Of a stretch of 64,000 nucleotides of DNA, positions 63,105 through 64,000 are shown piece by piece. The first letter of the stretch is position 1. Every line of letters begins with the position of its first letter. The DNA is taken from positions 1 to 64,000 of the forward strand of contig BGKB01000158.1 of NCBI GenBank assembly GCA_003116975.1, written 5' to 3'. The notes below the pieces were generated by a model. It was not told the origin of the DNA. It worked only from the letters and a program-made list of their open reading frames with translations, and did not search any database. Position numbers and translations under genes: made by a program. The stretch comes from Aurantiochytrium sp. KH105 (taxonomy: Eukaryota > Sar > Bigyra > Thraustochytrida > Thraustochytriidae).

Positions 63105-64000
63105 TTCAGCCCTCGACTGCTCGCCTCGTCGGGTGCATTTCAGGTTTGCTGCGTGCCGCGACGGCTATTCGTCTTTAGCTATGCATTTCAGTGCGACAGA
63201 AAGCTTTTTGCCCGAAGCAATTGGTCACTGAAGGACGAAGGTGCGTCCGTGGGCGCTGCACCAGCGGCCCACGGTGGCGAATTTCACGTGCTTTCGCCGA
63301 GACGGACACCGACGACGCACTGGCCGCTGCTGCAGCCAGCCCCTCAGGAACGTGTGAGCGCGATCACCCTCAAGTTTAGTCATCGAATGAAAGAAATGAA
63401 ACATGCGCGTCCCAGCCCGCCCGCCGGCCAGCTCGGGCGGGCGGGCACCTGTGTCCTCCGGCTGCCAGACCTGGTCGTCCTTGCAGGTCTTTTCGCTTCA
63501 GCTGCCCGCTGTTAGCCCGAGCGGCCGAGCCCGAGACGTTGCATGCTCCGTCATTCGCATGTCGGCAGCGGCCGAGCCGCAGCCGAGCCGAGGGTGGCTT
63601 CGCTGCTTCGCTGCTTCGCTTCATGGCTTCGCTCTTCCTCGAGCTGGCTGGAAGCAAGCCTGAGAGCGAAGGTGGTATAACGTTTCTTGTAGTAGGGCCT
63701 AGTAGCAGGCGTACTTCAGAACAGGTGAGTCCAGCGTACGTGTGTCCGTCTTCTAGCAACCAAGGGAAGAGGCCTTTCCTGCGACGCGTCGGGACGCTCT
63801 CTGTCGTCAACCATGGCAACGAACTCGGACTTGCCTGGCGGCTCGCAAGTCCTTGGTTGATTGGTTGACTGGCCGTCGAGGGTTGACCATGGTGAGTGAA
63901 TCGTAGACAGCTGATTGGTTGGATTGCTTTCTGCAGCCAGCACAGATGCGTGGACGCGGAAAGCGCAGCTGACGTCGAAGTGGCGGAAAGTCGTCACCAC
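63105..64000. other. Right-edge region, no supported gene
   Basis: The first part should carry the promoter of the minus-strand gene ending at 62418. The rest is moderately GC-rich with short tandem words (gcttcgctgcttcgctgc, 63597-63625; ggttgattggttga near 63853). Only composition-driven frames are present. Confidence 0.5.

Overview
The window is nuclear DNA of a GC-rich, intron-poor protist, most likely a stramenopile and plausibly a labyrinthulomycete/thraustochytrid. This is inferred from gene content and style, not from a marker gene. The evidence is: long mostly single-exon genes with strongly 'coding' C-termini and very GC-rich leaders; a 23-unit Cys/His 'GGG-[RK]-RC' repeat protein of the type called WRKY19-like in oomycetes and thraustochytrids; a polycystin channel, an LRR-Roc-COR-TIR protein and a Crinkler-like nuclease/kinase; and many tri- and tetranucleotide repeats. 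There are two assembly gaps (10174-10389 and 36393-36686), both inside or beside microsatellites.

Layout. 1-1.2 kb: a low-complexity, possibly N-myristoylated repeat protein. 1.6-4.1 kb: a divergent pair, an NmrA-like NAD(P)-binding protein (-) and a C78/ZUFSP-type deubiquitinase (+). 4.4-6.2 kb: an F-box/LRR protein (-) with a long GC-rich open leader. 9.8-13.1 kb: an LRR-Roc-COR-TIR gene with at least two introns, an LRR exon of exactly 28 codons, an in-frame TAG and a gap. 13.1-25.6 kb: about 12.5 kb in which I find no convincing gene. 25.6-29.0 kb: the Cys/His repeat protein. 29.2-31.4 kb: an acidic LRR protein (-) diverging from a small basic, tail-anchored-looking protein (+). 31.4-38.0 kb: a second repeat-rich stretch without supported genes.

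38-64 kb is gene-dense: an AGC-type kinase, a polycystin/TRPP channel with an 18-nt first exon, an FGGY ribulokinase-like enzyme, a Crinkler-like nuclease/kinase gene split by a single-base frameshift (-), a three-repeat Myb protein (-), a TBC1D23-like TBC/PDZ/rhodanese/PH protein, a full-length ABCC transporter, and a small type II membrane protein with weak kinase-like motifs (-).

The genes do not form one pathway or operon. Two genes carry conflict or immunity-type architectures (TIR-Roco, and Crinkler-like REase plus kinase). They lie 32 kb apart and I see no linkage between them. Starts were chosen where protein-like composition begins, because many frames stay open upstream through GC-rich leaders. 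Domain assignments are by reading motifs, not by database search.
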